Positions 52,921 through 62,824 of a DNA stretch of 64,000 bases are shown here, piece by piece (position 1 is the first letter of the stretch; every line of letters starts with the position of its first letter). This DNA is from Xanthobacter agilis (GTDB taxonomy: Bacteria > Pseudomonadota > Alphaproteobacteria > Rhizobiales > Xanthobacteraceae): assembly GCF_021730435.1 (NCBI RefSeq), contig NZ_JABWGX010000025.1:1-64000 (forward strand), written 5' to 3'. Below the pieces are notes generated by a model, which was given only the letters and a program-made list of their open reading frames with translations, did not search any database and was not told where the DNA came from. A program made the translations under genes and the position numbers.

Positions 52921-54573
52921 TCAGCGGGTGAAGGCGTCGTCGGGGCCGGTGCTGGTGATCTGCTCCAGGATGATCTGCCGCACCGCCTTCTTGGAGAGCT
53001 TTCCGGTGGCGGTATGGGGCAGCTCGGACACGATCACCACTTCATCGGGCATGCTCCACTTTGAGATCTTGCCCTCGTAATGGGCGCGCATGTCGGCGCG
53101 GGTGAAGCTGGCGCCGGGCTTCAGCACCGCCACCAGCACCGGGCGTTCGCCCCAGCGCGGATCGGGCTTGGCCACGATTGCCGCTTCCTGGATCGCCGGA
53201 TGGGCCTGGGCGATGTTCTCAAGCTCGATGGAAGAGATCCATTCGCCGCCGGATTTCACCACGTCCTTGGTGCGATCGACGATCTGGATGAAGCCGTCAG
53301 CGTCCTGGGTGACCACGTCGCCGGTGTTGAACCAGCCCGGATGCTCCTCGTGGGCGGAGCTGTGGGGCGTGTTGAAATAGGAGGCGGCGACCCAGGGCCC
53401 GCGCACCAGCATGGCGCCGAAGCTTTTGCCGTCGCGCGGCACCGGCTTGCCGTCTGCCCCGGCGACGAGGAACTCCATGCCGAACAGGGGGCGGCCCTGC
53501 TTGCATTCGAGGGCGAGCTTGGCCTCGGGATCAAGCGCCTCGTGCTTGGGCTTCAGGGCGGCGGACAGGCCCACCGGGCTCGTCTCCGTCATGCCCCAGG
53601 CGTGGCGCACCTTCACGCCCATGTTGTGAAAGCGGCTGATCATGATGGGCGGCGTCGCCGATCCGCCGATCACGACCCGCTTGAGCGAGGTGAAGCCGCG
53701 CCCGTGGGTGTCCATCCAGTCGAGCAGGCCGAGCCAGACGGTGGGTACGCCGGCCGTGAAGGTCACGCCCTCGCCCTCGAACAGCGTGTGGAGGCTGGCG
53801 CCGTCGAGATGGGCGCCGGGCAGCACCAGCTTGGCCCCCACCATGGCGCCGACAAAGGGCAGGCCCCAGGCGTTCACATGGAACATGGGCACGATGGGCG
53901 CGATGACGTCGGCCGATGAGAAGCCGAACGCATCCGGCATGCACACCGCCATGGCGTGCAGCACGCACGAGCGGTGGCTGTAGAGCACGCCCTTGGGATC
54001 ACCCGTGGTGCCCGAGGTGTAGCACAGGCTGGAGGCGGTATTCTCGTCCAGTGCGGGCCACTCGAAGGTGTCCGGCTCATCGGCGATGAGGGTTTCGTAG
54101 CACAGAAGGCCGGGCAGGGCGGCGGACTGCGGCATGTGGGCCTCGTCCGTCATGGCGACGATCGCCTTCAGGTCCTTCAATTCGCCCGCCAGTTCCTCGA
54201 CGATGGGCAGGAAGGTGAGGTCGAAGAACAGCACGCTGTCGCCGGCATGGCGGATGATATAGGCGATCTGCTCGCGGAACAGGCGCGGGTTGATGGTGTG
54301 GCAGACCAGCCCGGAGCCGGACACGCCGAAATAAAGCTCCACATGCCGGTAGCCGTTCCACGCCAGGGTGCCGACCCGGTCCCCCGACTGAAGCCCGAGC
54401 CGGGCAAGGGCATTGGCGAGCTTTCGGCTGCGCTGGGCCACCGCGCCATAGGTGGTGCGGTGAAGGCCACCCTCCACCGCCGCCGACACCACCTCGCCAT
54501 CGGCATGGTAGGCCTCCGCATGGCGCAGGATCGACGAAAGCAGCAAAGGCACATCCATCATCGTTCCGAGCAT
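52921..54573 (-). CDS. Acyl-CoA synthetase, DmdB-like
   Basis: 550 aa from the ATG at 54573, which has a near-perfect AAAGGAGG 5 bases upstream. AMP-binding motif YTSGTTGDPKGVLYSHRS, then PMFHVNAWGLPF, GMTETSPVG, WFNTGDVVTQDADGFIQIVD and the terminal catalytic lysine of PHTATGKLSKKAVR. Medium/long-chain or methylthiopropionate-type ligases share this profile; substrate unproven. Lies 46 bases after the acyl-CoA dehydrogenase on the same strand. Confidence 0.92.
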   Translation of the reverse strand: MLGTMMDVPLLLSSILRHAEAYHADGEVVSAAVEGGLHRTTYGAVAQRSRKLANALARLGLQSGDRVGTLAWNGYRHVELYFGVSGSGLVCHTINPRLFREQIAYIIRHAGDSVLFFDLTFLPIVEELAGELKDLKAIVAMTDEAHMPQSAALPGLLCYETLIADEPDTFEWPALDENTASSLCYTSGTTGDPKGVLYSHRSCVLHAMAVCMPDAFGFSSADVIAPIVPMFHVNAWGLPFVGAMVGAKLVLPGAHLDGASLHTLFEGEGVTFTAGVPTVWLGLLDWMDTHGRGFTSLKRVVIGGSATPPIMISRFHNMGVKVRHAWGMTETSPVGLSAALKPKHEALDPEAKLALECKQGRPLFGMEFLVAGADGKPVPRDGKSFGAMLVRGPWVAASYFNTPHSSAHEEHPGWFNTGDVVTQDADGFIQIVDRTKDVVKSGGEWISSIELENIAQAHPAIQEAAIVAKPDPRWGERPVLVAVLKPGASFTRADMRAHYEGKISKWSMPDEVVIVSELPHTATGKLSKKAVRQIILEQITSTGPDDAFTR

Positions 54574-54619
54574 CGTTTCCTCCTTTGAAGCCATTCTGTT
54601 GGGCGTTTTCCGGCGGGGT

Positions 54620-56383
54620 TCAGAAGGCGTCGGCCGGGAGCGCCATGAGCGAGGATGCGCCGTGGCCGAGCGCGGCGTCGAGGCCCAGCGTCTCCGGCAG
54701 CATGCGCGCCATGAAGAAGCGGGCCAGCGCGGTCTTGCGCGCGGCGGCGGGGGGCGCGGCTTCCCCCATGTCGGCCGCGGCGGCGGCCATGCGCACCCAC
54801 ATCCAGCCGAACGAAACCAGGGCGAACAGGCGCAGGTAATCGGTCGCCGCCGCGCCGGCCTCGATGGCGCCACCCTGCGTCGAGAGCCGCGCGGTGGCGC
54901 CTTCGAGCCGCGCCAGGGCGTCGGCGGCCGGCGTCACCAGATCCGCGCCGACGATGGGGAGGGCGGCATCGAGGTCGGCCTTGACCAGGGCGAAGAAGCG
55001 CGCCGGCACCTTGCCCCCGTCGAGGCCGAGCTTGCGGCCGACGAGGTCCATGGCCTGCACGCCGTTGGTGCCCTCGTAGATCTGCGCGATGCGGGCGTCG
55101 CGGACATATTGTTCCATGCCCCATTCGCGGATGTAGCCGTGGCCGCCGAACACCTGCTGGGAGGCCACGGCGGTCTCGAAGCCGAAATCGGTGAAGGCCG
55201 CCTTCACCACCGGCGTCATGAGGGCCACCAGGGCGTCGGCCTCGCGGCGCGTGTCGGCGTCGGGGTGGTGGACGGCGATGTCCATCTGAAGCGCGGTCCA
55301 CACCGCGAGCGCGCGGGCGGCTTCGGCGAAGGCGCGGCCCTTCAGCAGCATCTTGCGCACGTCCGGATGGGAGATGATGGGAACCGGCCCGGCGGTGCCA
55401 TCGGCGCCATGGCCCTGGAGCCGCTCGCGGGCATAGGCGACGGCCTTCTGATTGGCCGCTTCCGCGATTCCGAGGCCTTGGATGCCGACGAACAGGCGCT
55501 CGGCATTCATCATGGTGAACATGGCGTTCAGCCCACGGCCGGGTTCGCCCACCAGCCAGCCGGTGGCGCCGTCATAATTCATGACACAGGTGGGCTGGGC
55601 ATGGATGCCCATCTTGTGCTCCAGCGCGCCCACGCTCATGCGGTTGCGCGCGCCGAGGGTGCCGTCCGCCTCCACCAGGATTTTCGGCGCGAGGAACAGG
55701 CTGATGCCTTTCACGCCCTTGGGCGCGTCGGGCAGGCGGGCGAGCACCAGATGGACGACGTTGCCGCCGAAGTCTTGGTCGCCGGAGGAGATGAAGATCT
55801 TGGTGCCGGTGATGGCGAAGGAACCGTCGCCATTGGGCACCGCGCGGGCGGTGAGCAGGCCGAGGTCGGTGCCGGCCGAGGCCTCGGTGAGGGCCATGGC
55901 GCCGGTCCATTCGCCGGAAATCATCTTCGGCAGGTAAGTGGCCTTCAGCTCGGCGCTGGCGTGATGGCCGAGGGCCTCCACCGCGCCTCGGGTGAGGCCG
56001 GGGAACAGGCCGAACGACAGGTTCGCCGACGACAGCATCTCGTCGAGCAGGATCTGGAGCACCCGTGGCAGGCCCTGGCCACCGTATTCCGGATCGCCGG
56101 AAAGGCTGCACCACCCGGCCTCCACGAAGGCGCGATAGGCCTCCGCCACGCCTTTCGGCGTCGTGACGCGGCCATCCGTGAGGGTGCAGCCTTCCTCGTC
56201 GCCGGTGCGATTGAGGGGTTCGAGCACGCCCGCGCAGAACTTGCCACCTTCCTCCAGCACGCTCACGGCAAGGTCGGTGTTGACCTCCTCATAGCCGGGC
56301 AGATCCGCCATGGCCTGATCGAAGCCGAACACCCGGCCCAGCAGGAAGGCGACATCATCGACGGGCGGAACATAGGCGGCCAT
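54620..56383 (-). CDS. Acyl-CoA dehydrogenase, DmdC-like long form
   Basis: 587 aa from the ATG at 56383 (AAGGA upstream; a TTG 7 codons earlier is less likely). Same long family as the gene at 11023. Visible: AAYVPPVDDVAFLL, ALTEASAGTDLGLL, GTKIFISSGDQDFGGN, QQVFGGHGYIREWG and catalytic IYEGTNGVQAMDLVG. First gene of an operon with the acyl-CoA synthetase and divergent from a TetR regulator, so likely inducible by an acyl-CoA or related ligand. Confidence 0.92.
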   Translation of the reverse strand: MAAYVPPVDDVAFLLGRVFGFDQAMADLPGYEEVNTDLAVSVLEEGGKFCAGVLEPLNRTGDEEGCTLTDGRVTTPKGVAEAYRAFVEAGWCSLSGDPEYGGQGLPRVLQILLDEMLSSANLSFGLFPGLTRGAVEALGHHASAELKATYLPKMISGEWTGAMALTEASAGTDLGLLTARAVPNGDGSFAITGTKIFISSGDQDFGGNVVHLVLARLPDAPKGVKGISLFLAPKILVEADGTLGARNRMSVGALEHKMGIHAQPTCVMNYDGATGWLVGEPGRGLNAMFTMMNAERLFVGIQGLGIAEAANQKAVAYARERLQGHGADGTAGPVPIISHPDVRKMLLKGRAFAEAARALAVWTALQMDIAVHHPDADTRREADALVALMTPVVKAAFTDFGFETAVASQQVFGGHGYIREWGMEQYVRDARIAQIYEGTNGVQAMDLVGRKLGLDGGKVPARFFALVKADLDAALPIVGADLVTPAADALARLEGATARLSTQGGAIEAGAAATDYLRLFALVSFGWMWVRMAAAAADMGEAAPPAAARKTALARFFMARMLPETLGLDAALGHGASSLMALPADAF

Positions 56384-56718
56384 CGGCAGATCCTTCGTAT
56401 TCAAGAGGTCGCATGCGGATGCGCCGGCCGTCCCTGCCGTGGGATGGCCCGCCGGGGGCCTCGGATGGCCCAGCCAGAGATTTCGCCATGTCCGGTCAAC
56501 TCCGCTCTCGCAATCTGTATCAAACGATTGTTACATTCCGCAAGGGGCGGGTGACGGCATTCGTGCCGCAGCGGGGCACATGGCGGCGCGCCGGTGTTTG
56601 CCGTGGCGGCGCGGCGGGTTAAGGGAAGGGGGCGGGACCATTGCCCCTTCGGCCCCAGTCGGAGCCGCCGCGGAACGGCATCGGCAGCAGGGCCGCGCGC
56701 TGCAGTAAGAGGTGTGAG
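56384..56718. other. Divergent regulatory region acyl-CoA operon / tetR
   Basis: 335 bases with no gene. One AT-richer patch (56505-56540) holds a near-palindrome that may be the TetR operator. Confidence 0.6.
56514..56542 (-). promoter_or_regulatory. Candidate promoter and TetR-type operator
   Basis: AACGATTGTT at 56523-56532 is a 10-base near-palindrome (AACRATYGTT). Read on the minus strand, TTGCGG and ATACAG with a 17-base spacer flank it, resembling -35 and -10 boxes toward the acyl-CoA dehydrogenase. Operator lying in the spacer would fit repression by the divergent regulator. Confidence 0.4.
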
Positions 56719-57378
56719 GTGAGTGACACGACGCGAGCGGGGAAGCGTGAGGGGCCATCGGATGCGGCGCCCGCCGGGGTCGCCGGCGACCTGTTCGCCG
56801 GCGAGATCAGCGAGCGCTATCGCGCCATTCTGGAGGCGGCGGCCAGCCTGTTCGCCGAGCGCGGCTACGCGGCCACCTCGGTGCGCGACATTGGCGAGCG
56901 GGTGGGGCTGCTGGGCGGCTCGCTCTACCACTACATCAAGTCGAAGGAGCTTTTGTTCATCAAGATCCACGACACCGCGCTGCAGGTGTCGGAAGATCGC
57001 ATCCGCGCCGCCATCGAGCGCGAGCGTGATCCCTGGGCGCGGCTGGAAGCGGCGTGCGTGACCATGCTGGGCATCCAGCTCGATCCCCGCTCCATCACCA
57101 TGCCGCTAATGAACGATTTCCTGGCGGTGCCGCGCCATGTGCAGGAAAGCCTCATCGCCAAGCGTGACGCATTCGAGCAGATTTTCGTGGTGCTGGTGGA
57201 TGATCTGCCCCTGGCGGAGGGCATCGATCGCGGGGTCTATCGCCTGCTTCTGCTGACCCTCTTGAACAACGTGGGCCTGTGGTACCGGCCCGGCCGTCTG
57301 TCTCCGGAAGAGATCGGCGGGCAGATCGTCCGGATCTTCCGGCACGAGGTGCAGGCCGCGCCGTCCGGCGGGGACTGA
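56719..57378 (+). CDS. TetR/AcrR family transcriptional regulator
   Basis: 219 aa from the GTG at 56719 (AAGAGG 5 bases upstream). HTH domain: ILEAAASLFAERGYAATSVRDIGERVGLLGGSLYHYIKSKELLF. The C-terminal domain (ERERDPWARLEAACVTMLGIQL) resembles regulators of fatty-acid or acyl-CoA catabolism. Divergent from the acyl-CoA dehydrogenase/ligase operon, its likely target. Confidence 0.92.
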   Translation: MSDTTRAGKREGPSDAAPAGVAGDLFAGEISERYRAILEAAASLFAERGYAATSVRDIGERVGLLGGSLYHYIKSKELLFIKIHDTALQVSEDRIRAAIERERDPWARLEAACVTMLGIQLDPRSITMPLMNDFLAVPRHVQESLIAKRDAFEQIFVVLVDDLPLAEGIDRGVYRLLLLTLLNNVGLWYRPGRLSPEEIGGQIVRIFRHEVQAAPSGGD

Positions 57379-57591
57379 AGCATCGGGAATCGCGCAGGGC
57401 GTGGCGGCCGATTCCCGCCGTGGCTTCCGGCCTTCGGGGGTGCGATTCGGCACGCGGCGCGATCGGGGGCGGCCATCGTCCGCGATCATCGTCCCGACCA
57501 TCGTCCGCTTGGGAACGAACAGGCCGCGCCGTCGCCGCTGTTTCAGCGCGGCGCCGCGATGGGCGTGTCTTCAAGGAGGATGTGTTTGCGG

Positions 57592-57668
57592 TGGTACAGG
57601 TGGGTGGGCTCGAACCACCGACCTCCGGTTCCACAGACCGGCGCTCTAACCAACTGAGCTACACCTGC
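57592..57668 (-). tRNA. tRNA-His (GUG), no G-1, A73
   Basis: 77 nt with encoded CCA. Acceptor GCAGGTG/CACCTGT (first pair G-U), D arm GCTC...GAGC, anticodon stem CCGGT/ACCGG with loop CTGTGGA (anticodon GTG), T arm GGTGG-TTCGAGC-CCACC. Discriminator is A and the base before position 1 is T, so the canonical G-1:C73 identity pair is missing from the gene. Confidence 0.96.
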
Positions 57669-57868
57669 ACGCGCTTCAGCGCCGGGCGCCGAAGAGAGCG
57701 CGGAACCTACGCAAGCTCCTCACGGATTGCAAGAGGGGATGGCCCGCAAGATCCATCGTCGTGCACAGGCCGGTTCCCCTCCGCGCCAGCCCTTGCGGTC
57801 GGGCCTGCGAGGTGCGATGGCGATGGTTTGAGGCTGGAGCACGGGCCGGCGGCCCGCGGAAGGCGAGC

Positions 57869-58663
57869 ATGCAGCAGTATCTTGATCTTCTGACCCGCAT
57901 CCTGGACGAGGGCGCGGGCAAGGATGACCGCACCGGGACCGGGACGCTCAGTGTCTTTGGTCATCAGATGCGGTTTCGTCTCGACGACGGCTTTCCGCTG
58001 GTCACGACCAAGAAGCTGCATCTGAAATCCATCATCCACGAGCTTTTGTGGTTCCTCGCCGGCGACACCAACATTGCCTATCTAAAGGCCAACGGGGTCT
58101 CCATCTGGGATGAATGGGCGGATGCCCATGGCGATCTCGGCCCCATCTATGGCCACCAATGGCGATCCTGGCCGACCCCGGACGGGGGAGTCATCGACCA
58201 GATCGCGCAGCTGGTCGCCGATATCCGTCGCACGCCCGATTCGCGGCGCCTCATCGTCACCGCCTGGAATCCGGCCGATGTGCCGAAGATGGCGTTGCCG
58301 CCCTGCCATTGCCTGTTTCAGTTCTATGTGGCGGACGGGCGCCTGTCGTGCCAGCTCTACCAGCGCTCGGCGGACGTGTTCCTGGGCGTGCCGTTCAACA
58401 TCGCCTCCTATGCGCTGCTCACGCACATGGTGGCGCAGGCGTGCGGGCTGAAGGCGGGGGATTTCGTCCACACCCTGGGCGATGCCCACCTTTACCTCAA
58501 TCATCTGGATCAGGCGCGCGAGCAGCTCTCGCGCGTGCCGCGCCCGCTGCCGCGGTTGGAACTCAACCGGGATGTGACCGACATCTTCGCCTTCAGCTAC
58601 GACGATGTGGGCATCGTTGGCTACGATCCCCATCCCGCCATCAAGGCCCCGATCGCGGTCTGA
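57869..58663 (+). CDS. thyA: Thymidylate synthase
   Basis: 264 aa, same length as the E. coli enzyme. Methylates dUMP to dTMP using 5,10-methylene-tetrahydrofolate. Catalytic Cys146 in [12 protein letters not shown], dUMP/folate motifs [20 protein letters not shown] and [21 protein letters not shown] precedes the ATG at 57869. The companion dihydrofolate reductase folA is not in the window. Confidence 0.97.
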   Translation: MQQYLDLLTRILDEGAGKDDRTGTGTLSVFGHQMRFRLDDGFPLVTTKKLHLKSIIHELLWFLAGDTNIAYLKANGVSIWDEWADAHGDLGPIYGHQWRSWPTPDGGVIDQIAQLVADIRRTPDSRRLIVTAWNPADVPKMALPPCHCLFQFYVADGRLSCQLYQRSADVFLGVPFNIASYALLTHMVAQACGLKAGDFVHTLGDAHLYLNHLDQAREQLSRVPRPLPRLELNRDVTDIFAFSYDDVGIVGYDPHPAIKAPIAV

Positions 58664-58680
58664 AACCGACACCATCTGCG

Positions 58681-58701
58681 CTTGGCGCGCGTTGCGCCAA
58701 G
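58681..58701 (+). terminator. Hairpin after thyA
   Basis: CTTGGCGC/GCGCCAAG, perfect 8-bp stem with a 5-base loop, 18 bases after the thyA stop. No T tract. Confidence 0.45.
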
Positions 58702-58736
58702 GGGTTAGACTGCCCCGTGGATGGTTGGGGCGTGTC

Positions 58737-60026
58737 ATGATCATTGGCGGGCAGGTCGCGGGGCGGGAGGTCGAGACGACCTCTTTCAAGGGGTGGCTGA
58801 TCTGGGGAACGGCCGCCCTCTTCTATCTGTACGAGTTCTTCGTGCGCGTCGCGCCTTCGGCCATGGAGCCGGAACTCCAGGCCCATTTCGGGCTTTCCGC
58901 GGAAGCGCTGGGGGCGGCGGCGGGCGCCTACTATTTCATCTACTCGCCCATGCAGTTGTTTTCGGGCACGGTGATCGACCGGTTCGGGGCCAAGTCCACC
59001 CTGGTCGTGGCCGCGCTCATCTGCACCCTTGGCGCCTTTGTGGAAATCCTGGGTTCGGCGCCGCTTCTGCTGTCCACCGCGCGGTTTCTGCAGGGCCTTG
59101 GCTCGGCGTTCGCGTTCGTGGGCACCATGTATCTGGCGGCGGACTGGTTTCCGCGCTCCATGCTGGCACTGCTGGCGGGCTTGACCACATCGCTGGGCAT
59201 GGCGGGGGCCATCATCGGCAATGCCGGCACCGCCTTCCTGGTGGAGCGCATCGGCTGGCGCGGCGCCCTGGTGGCGGCCGGCGCCCTCGGGCTCGTCATC
59301 ATGGTGCTGATTCTGCTGGTGGTCCGGCGCCATCCCGATGCCAAGATGGCCACGGGCGTCGCACCGTCGCCGCGCATCCTCGATGCCCTCAAGGTGGTGT
59401 GGTCGAACCCGCAAAGCTGGTACCTGGGCATCGTCGGCGCGGCGCTCTACATGCCCCTGTCCATTCTGGGCGCGTTGTGGGGGGAGGATTACATCGTCGC
59501 CGTCACGGGGGCCGACCGGGATCAGGCGGCGGCAGCCGTCTCCATGATGTATGTGGGCTGGCTGGTGGGCGGTCCGGTGGCCGGTCTGGTGTCCGACCGC
59601 TACCAGGCGCGCCGGGTGCTGTTGCTGGGCGCCTCCATCGCCACTTGCGCCGTCACGGTGGCCATCGCTTTGCTCAGCAACGTCTCCATCACGGGCATGT
59701 ATGGGCTCATGCTGCTGCTCGGCCTCGCCTCCACCTCGCAGGTGGTGTGCTTCGCGGCGGCGGTGGAGCACAATCCGCCCGAGGTCACCGGTACCGCCAT
59801 CGCCGCCACCAACATGATGATCATGCTGCTCGGCGGCCTGGGGGAATGGGGCTTCGGCGTGTTGCTCGACACCTTCGGCGCCGGCCGGGGCGCGGACCTT
59901 GATCCGCAAGCCTTCCGGTTTGCCATCGGGCTCCTGCCGGCCATCTGCATCGTGGGCCTCGGCGCGGCTTTCCTGCTGACGGAGGCTCCGGAGCGCGAGC
60001 GCGTGGCCGAGGTAATCGCGACCTGA
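58737..60026 (+). CDS. MFS transporter
   Basis: 429 aa with about 12 membrane helices in two halves. MFS loop motif FSGTVIDRFGAKSTLVV between helices 2 and 3, RFLQGLGSAFAFVGTMYLAADWF in helix 4 region, and a second-half equivalent GPVAGLVSDRYQARRVLLL. Closest in feel to the ACS/OFA-like anion or metabolite carriers of Alphaproteobacteria; substrate unknown. ATG at 58737 has only a weak GGGG upstream. Stands between thyA and msrQ without obvious functional link. Confidence 0.88.
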   Translation: MIIGGQVAGREVETTSFKGWLIWGTAALFYLYEFFVRVAPSAMEPELQAHFGLSAEALGAAAGAYYFIYSPMQLFSGTVIDRFGAKSTLVVAALICTLGAFVEILGSAPLLLSTARFLQGLGSAFAFVGTMYLAADWFPRSMLALLAGLTTSLGMAGAIIGNAGTAFLVERIGWRGALVAAGALGLVIMVLILLVVRRHPDAKMATGVAPSPRILDALKVVWSNPQSWYLGIVGAALYMPLSILGALWGEDYIVAVTGADRDQAAAAVSMMYVGWLVGGPVAGLVSDRYQARRVLLLGASIATCAVTVAIALLSNVSITGMYGLMLLLGLASTSQVVCFAAAVEHNPPEVTGTAIAATNMMIMLLGGLGEWGFGVLLDTFGAGRGADLDPQAFRFAIGLLPAICIVGLGAAFLLTEAPERERVAEVIAT

Positions 60027-60136
60027 AGGGGCCTTCACGCCATCGTGCGCGGGCGACCGGTGCCGCTTGGGCCAGTGACGGCGTATCGCAGACATGGGCG
60101 AAGCGCCCGCGTTTGACCGTCGCACAAGGGCTGTTC

Positions 60137-60982
60137 ATGTCGCTTTTCCACGAACGCTCCGGGGCCTTCAGCCGGGAGAAGACCTTCTTCCTTCTGGTCT
60201 CGCTTCTGCCCGCCCTGTGGCTGGCGGAGCTAGCGCTGCGGGGTGGGCTGGGGGCCCGGCCCTGGACCGAGGCCATCCATTTCACCGGTCTTTGGGCGAT
60301 CCGCCTGCTGCTGCTGACGCTCGCCATCACCCCGCTTCGGCAGCTGCTTGCGGCGCCGAAGCTGTTCTATGGCCGGCGCATCCTTGGGCTTGCGGCGCTC
60401 GCTTATGCCCTTGCCCATGTGGGACTGTTCTTCATCGACCAGGGCGTGGTGCGGGCGGCTTCGGAAATCGCGCTGCGGATCTATCTCACCATCGGCGCGG
60501 TGGCGGTGGCGCTGCTGGTGGCGCTCGGCGCCACCTCCACCGATGGCGCGATCAAGCGGCTCGGCGCGCGGCGCTGGAGCGCGCTGCACCGGGCGGTCTA
60601 TGTCATTGCGCCGCTGGCGGCCCTGCATTTCGTCATCCAGTCCAAGCTGGACGTAACCGAGGCGGTGCTGGTGAGCGGGGTGCTGGTGCTGCTGTTGCTC
60701 TACCGCATCGCTTTCCGGCTGGCCGGGGGCGTGACCCCCGCGCTGTTCGCGGCGCTGTCCGTGGGCGCGGCGGTGCTGACCGCCGGCTCGGAGATGGCAT
60801 GGTACGGCCTCGCCACCCGCGTCGACCCCTGGCTGGTGGCCGAAGCGAACGTCTCGTTCGATCTTGGCCCGCGGCCCATGTGGTGGGTGCTCGCCGGGGG
60901 CCTCGCGGTGGCCCTTCTCGCCGCGATCCGGCAGCGCCGCGCGCCTCCTCGCAGGTCCCGTGCGGCGGTTCAGCCGAATTGA
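60137..60982 (+). CDS. msrQ: Heme-binding membrane subunit MsrQ
   Basis: 281 aa from the ATG at 60137 (AAGGG upstream). About six helices of the ferric-reductase-like fold with heme histidines in [15 protein letters not shown] and [19 protein letters not shown]. MsrQ passes electrons from the respiratory chain to MsrP for repair of oxidised periplasmic methionines. The msrP gene is not adjacent. A C-terminal extension with two more helices and basic tail makes it longer than E. coli MsrQ. The 3' end overlaps miaA by 13 bases. Confidence 0.88.
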   Translation: MSLFHERSGAFSREKTFFLLVSLLPALWLAELALRGGLGARPWTEAIHFTGLWAIRLLLLTLAITPLRQLLAAPKLFYGRRILGLAALAYALAHVGLFFIDQGVVRAASEIALRIYLTIGAVAVALLVALGATSTDGAIKRLGARRWSALHRAVYVIAPLAALHFVIQSKLDVTEAVLVSGVLVLLLLYRIAFRLAGGVTPALFAALSVGAAVLTAGSEMAWYGLATRVDPWLVAEANVSFDLGPRPMWWVLAGGLAVALLAAIRQRRAPPRRSRAAVQPN

Positions 60983-61917
60983 GGGGGCAGGGCGGTGTGG
61001 AGGAGATCCATCGCCGCTTCCGGCCGGGCGCGCGGCCAGTCGGCCAACTGGTGCCGGAAAAAGGTGCGCTGGCGCTTGGCATAGCGGCGGGTGTCGCCCT
61101 GGCCTTCGGCGATGGCCTCGGGAAGGTTCATCGTGCCGGCCAGGTAACGGGTGAGGGCTGGCGCGCCATGGGCCTTCAGCACGGTCCGCGCCGGATCGAG
61201 GCCCCGCGCCGCGAGGCGTTTCACCTCCTCCAGCGCGCCGGCGTCCAGCATGGCGAGAAAGCGCGCGTCGATGCGCTGGCGCAGGATGTCGGGCTCCACC
61301 TCCAGCACCAGGCGCACGCATGATTCGGGCGGCAGGAGCGGGGGCTGTGCCGCCGCCTGCCATTGGGACAGCGGCCGGCCGGTCGCGGCCGCGACTTCCA
61401 GCGCCCGCAGGATGCGCTGGCGGTCATTGGGCCCGATGCGGGCCGCCGCCGCCGGGTCGAGCTGCGCAAGGCGATCGTGGAGGCTTGCGCTGGGCAGGGC
61501 TTCGGCGCCACCGCGGATGGCGGCGCGCACCGTGTCCGGAATCGGGGGAACCTCCACAAGCCCTTGTGTCAGCGCACGAAAATAGAGCCCGGTGCCGCCG
61601 ACGAGAATGGGTAGCCGGCCTGCGGCCCAGGCGGCGCGAAGGGCGCCATGTGCATCGTTCAGCCAATGGCCCACGGAATATTCCGCATCTGCGTCCACAT
61701 GGCCATAAAGTTGGTGCGGTGCACGCTTAAGGTCGGCGTCGCTCGGTCGCGCCGTGAGTACCGCAAGATCGCCATAGACTTGCATGGAATCTGCGTTGAG
61801 CACGACACCACCCGTGCGCTCCGCGAGCGTGAGGGCGAGCGCCGACTTGCCGCTGGCGGTGGGACCTGCGATGAGCACCGCCGTCCCCCTCTCCTGTCCT
61901 GTTCCTGGTTCTTCCAT
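60970..61917 (-). CDS. miaA: tRNA dimethylallyltransferase
   Basis: 315 aa. Adds dimethylallyl to A37 of UNN-reading tRNAs. P-loop GPTASGKS at 18-25, [11 protein letters not shown], the [15 protein letters not shown] loop and the tail [15 protein letters not shown]. Its start codon at 61915-61917 shares two bases with the divergent serB start, so there is no intergenic space upstream. Confidence 0.95.
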   Translation of the reverse strand: MEEPGTGQERGTAVLIAGPTASGKSALALTLAERTGGVVLNADSMQVYGDLAVLTARPSDADLKRAPHQLYGHVDADAEYSVGHWLNDAHGALRAAWAAGRLPILVGGTGLYFRALTQGLVEVPPIPDTVRAAIRGGAEALPSASLHDRLAQLDPAAAARIGPNDRQRILRALEVAAATGRPLSQWQAAAQPPLLPPESCVRLVLEVEPDILRQRIDARFLAMLDAGALEEVKRLAARGLDPARTVLKAHGAPALTRYLAGTMNLPEAIAEGQGDTRRYAKRQRTFFRHQLADWPRARPEAAMDLLHTALPPQFG

Positions 61918-62815
61918 GGCCTATGTTGCAACGCTGATTTCGAATCCATCTGCCCCGGCTTTGACGCGCGAGGCAATCCACGACGCGCGCGCCGTCCTGC
62001 CCAATGCCCAGGAACCGATCGTCCTCGATCCCGATGTGGCCGCCGACATCCATTTCGCGCCGCCGCTGGGCGCCGATGCGCGCGCCATCGCCGACACGGT
62101 ACGCGCCGCCCTTGGCGATGCGCCCATCGACGTGGTGGTGCAACTGGAAGCCGGCCGGCGCAAGCTTTTGTTCCTGGCCGACATGGATTCCACCATGATC
62201 CGCCAGGAGTGCATCGATGAGCTCGCCGACGTGGTGGGCGTGAAGGCCCATGTGGCGGCCATCACTGAGCGGGCCATGCGGGGCGAGATCGAGTTCGAGC
62301 CGGCGCTGCGCGAGCGCGTGGCGCTGCTGCGCGGTCTTTCGGCCGGGGTGGTGGACGAGGTGTTGCGCGAGCGCATCCGTCTCACCGCCGGAGGACCGGA
62401 GGTGGTGGGGACCATGAAGGCCAATGGGGCCTACACCGCGCTGGTCTCCGGTGGCTTCACCCTGTTCACCTCGGCGATCGCGGCGCAGATCGGTTTCGAC
62501 GAGCACCGCGCCAACACGTTGCTGGTGGACGGCGGTGAATTTGTCGGCGCGGTGGCCGAGCCTATCCTCGGCCGGGACGCCAAGTTCGCGACCCTGGTTC
62601 AGTTGCGAGATCAGTTCCATCTCGCCCCCTCCGAGACCATGGCGGTGGGCGACGGCGCCAACGACTTGGCCATGCTGGCGGAAGCCGGCCTCGGCGTCGC
62701 CTACCACGCCAAGCCCCAGGTGGCGGCGGCGGCCCACGCGCGCATCGATCACGGCGACCTCACGGCGCTGCTCTACATGCAGGGTTACACGCGCGAGGAG
62801 TTCCGCACCGTCTGA
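61916..62815 (+). CDS. serB: Phosphoserine phosphatase
   Basis: 299 aa. Last step of serine synthesis. N-terminal ACT-like half ([20 protein letters not shown]), then HAD core: nucleophile Asp89 in [21 protein letters not shown], and [25 protein letters not shown]. The ATG at 61916 fits the conserved family N-terminus [11 protein letters not shown]. No Shine-Dalgarno is visible, because the upstream bases belong to the miaA start. Confidence 0.95.
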   Translation: MAYVATLISNPSAPALTREAIHDARAVLPNAQEPIVLDPDVAADIHFAPPLGADARAIADTVRAALGDAPIDVVVQLEAGRRKLLFLADMDSTMIRQECIDELADVVGVKAHVAAITERAMRGEIEFEPALRERVALLRGLSAGVVDEVLRERIRLTAGGPEVVGTMKANGAYTALVSGGFTLFTSAIAAQIGFDEHRANTLLVDGGEFVGAVAEPILGRDAKFATLVQLRDQFHLAPSETMAVGDGANDLAMLAEAGLGVAYHAKPQVAAAAHARIDHGDLTALLYMQGYTREEFRTV

Positions 62816-62824
62816 GCGGGGCGG

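Noticed and set aside
57440-57520. Short repeats of CCATCGTCCGC before tRNA-His
   Set aside because: Only two full copies and one partial; too short and irregular to support as an element.
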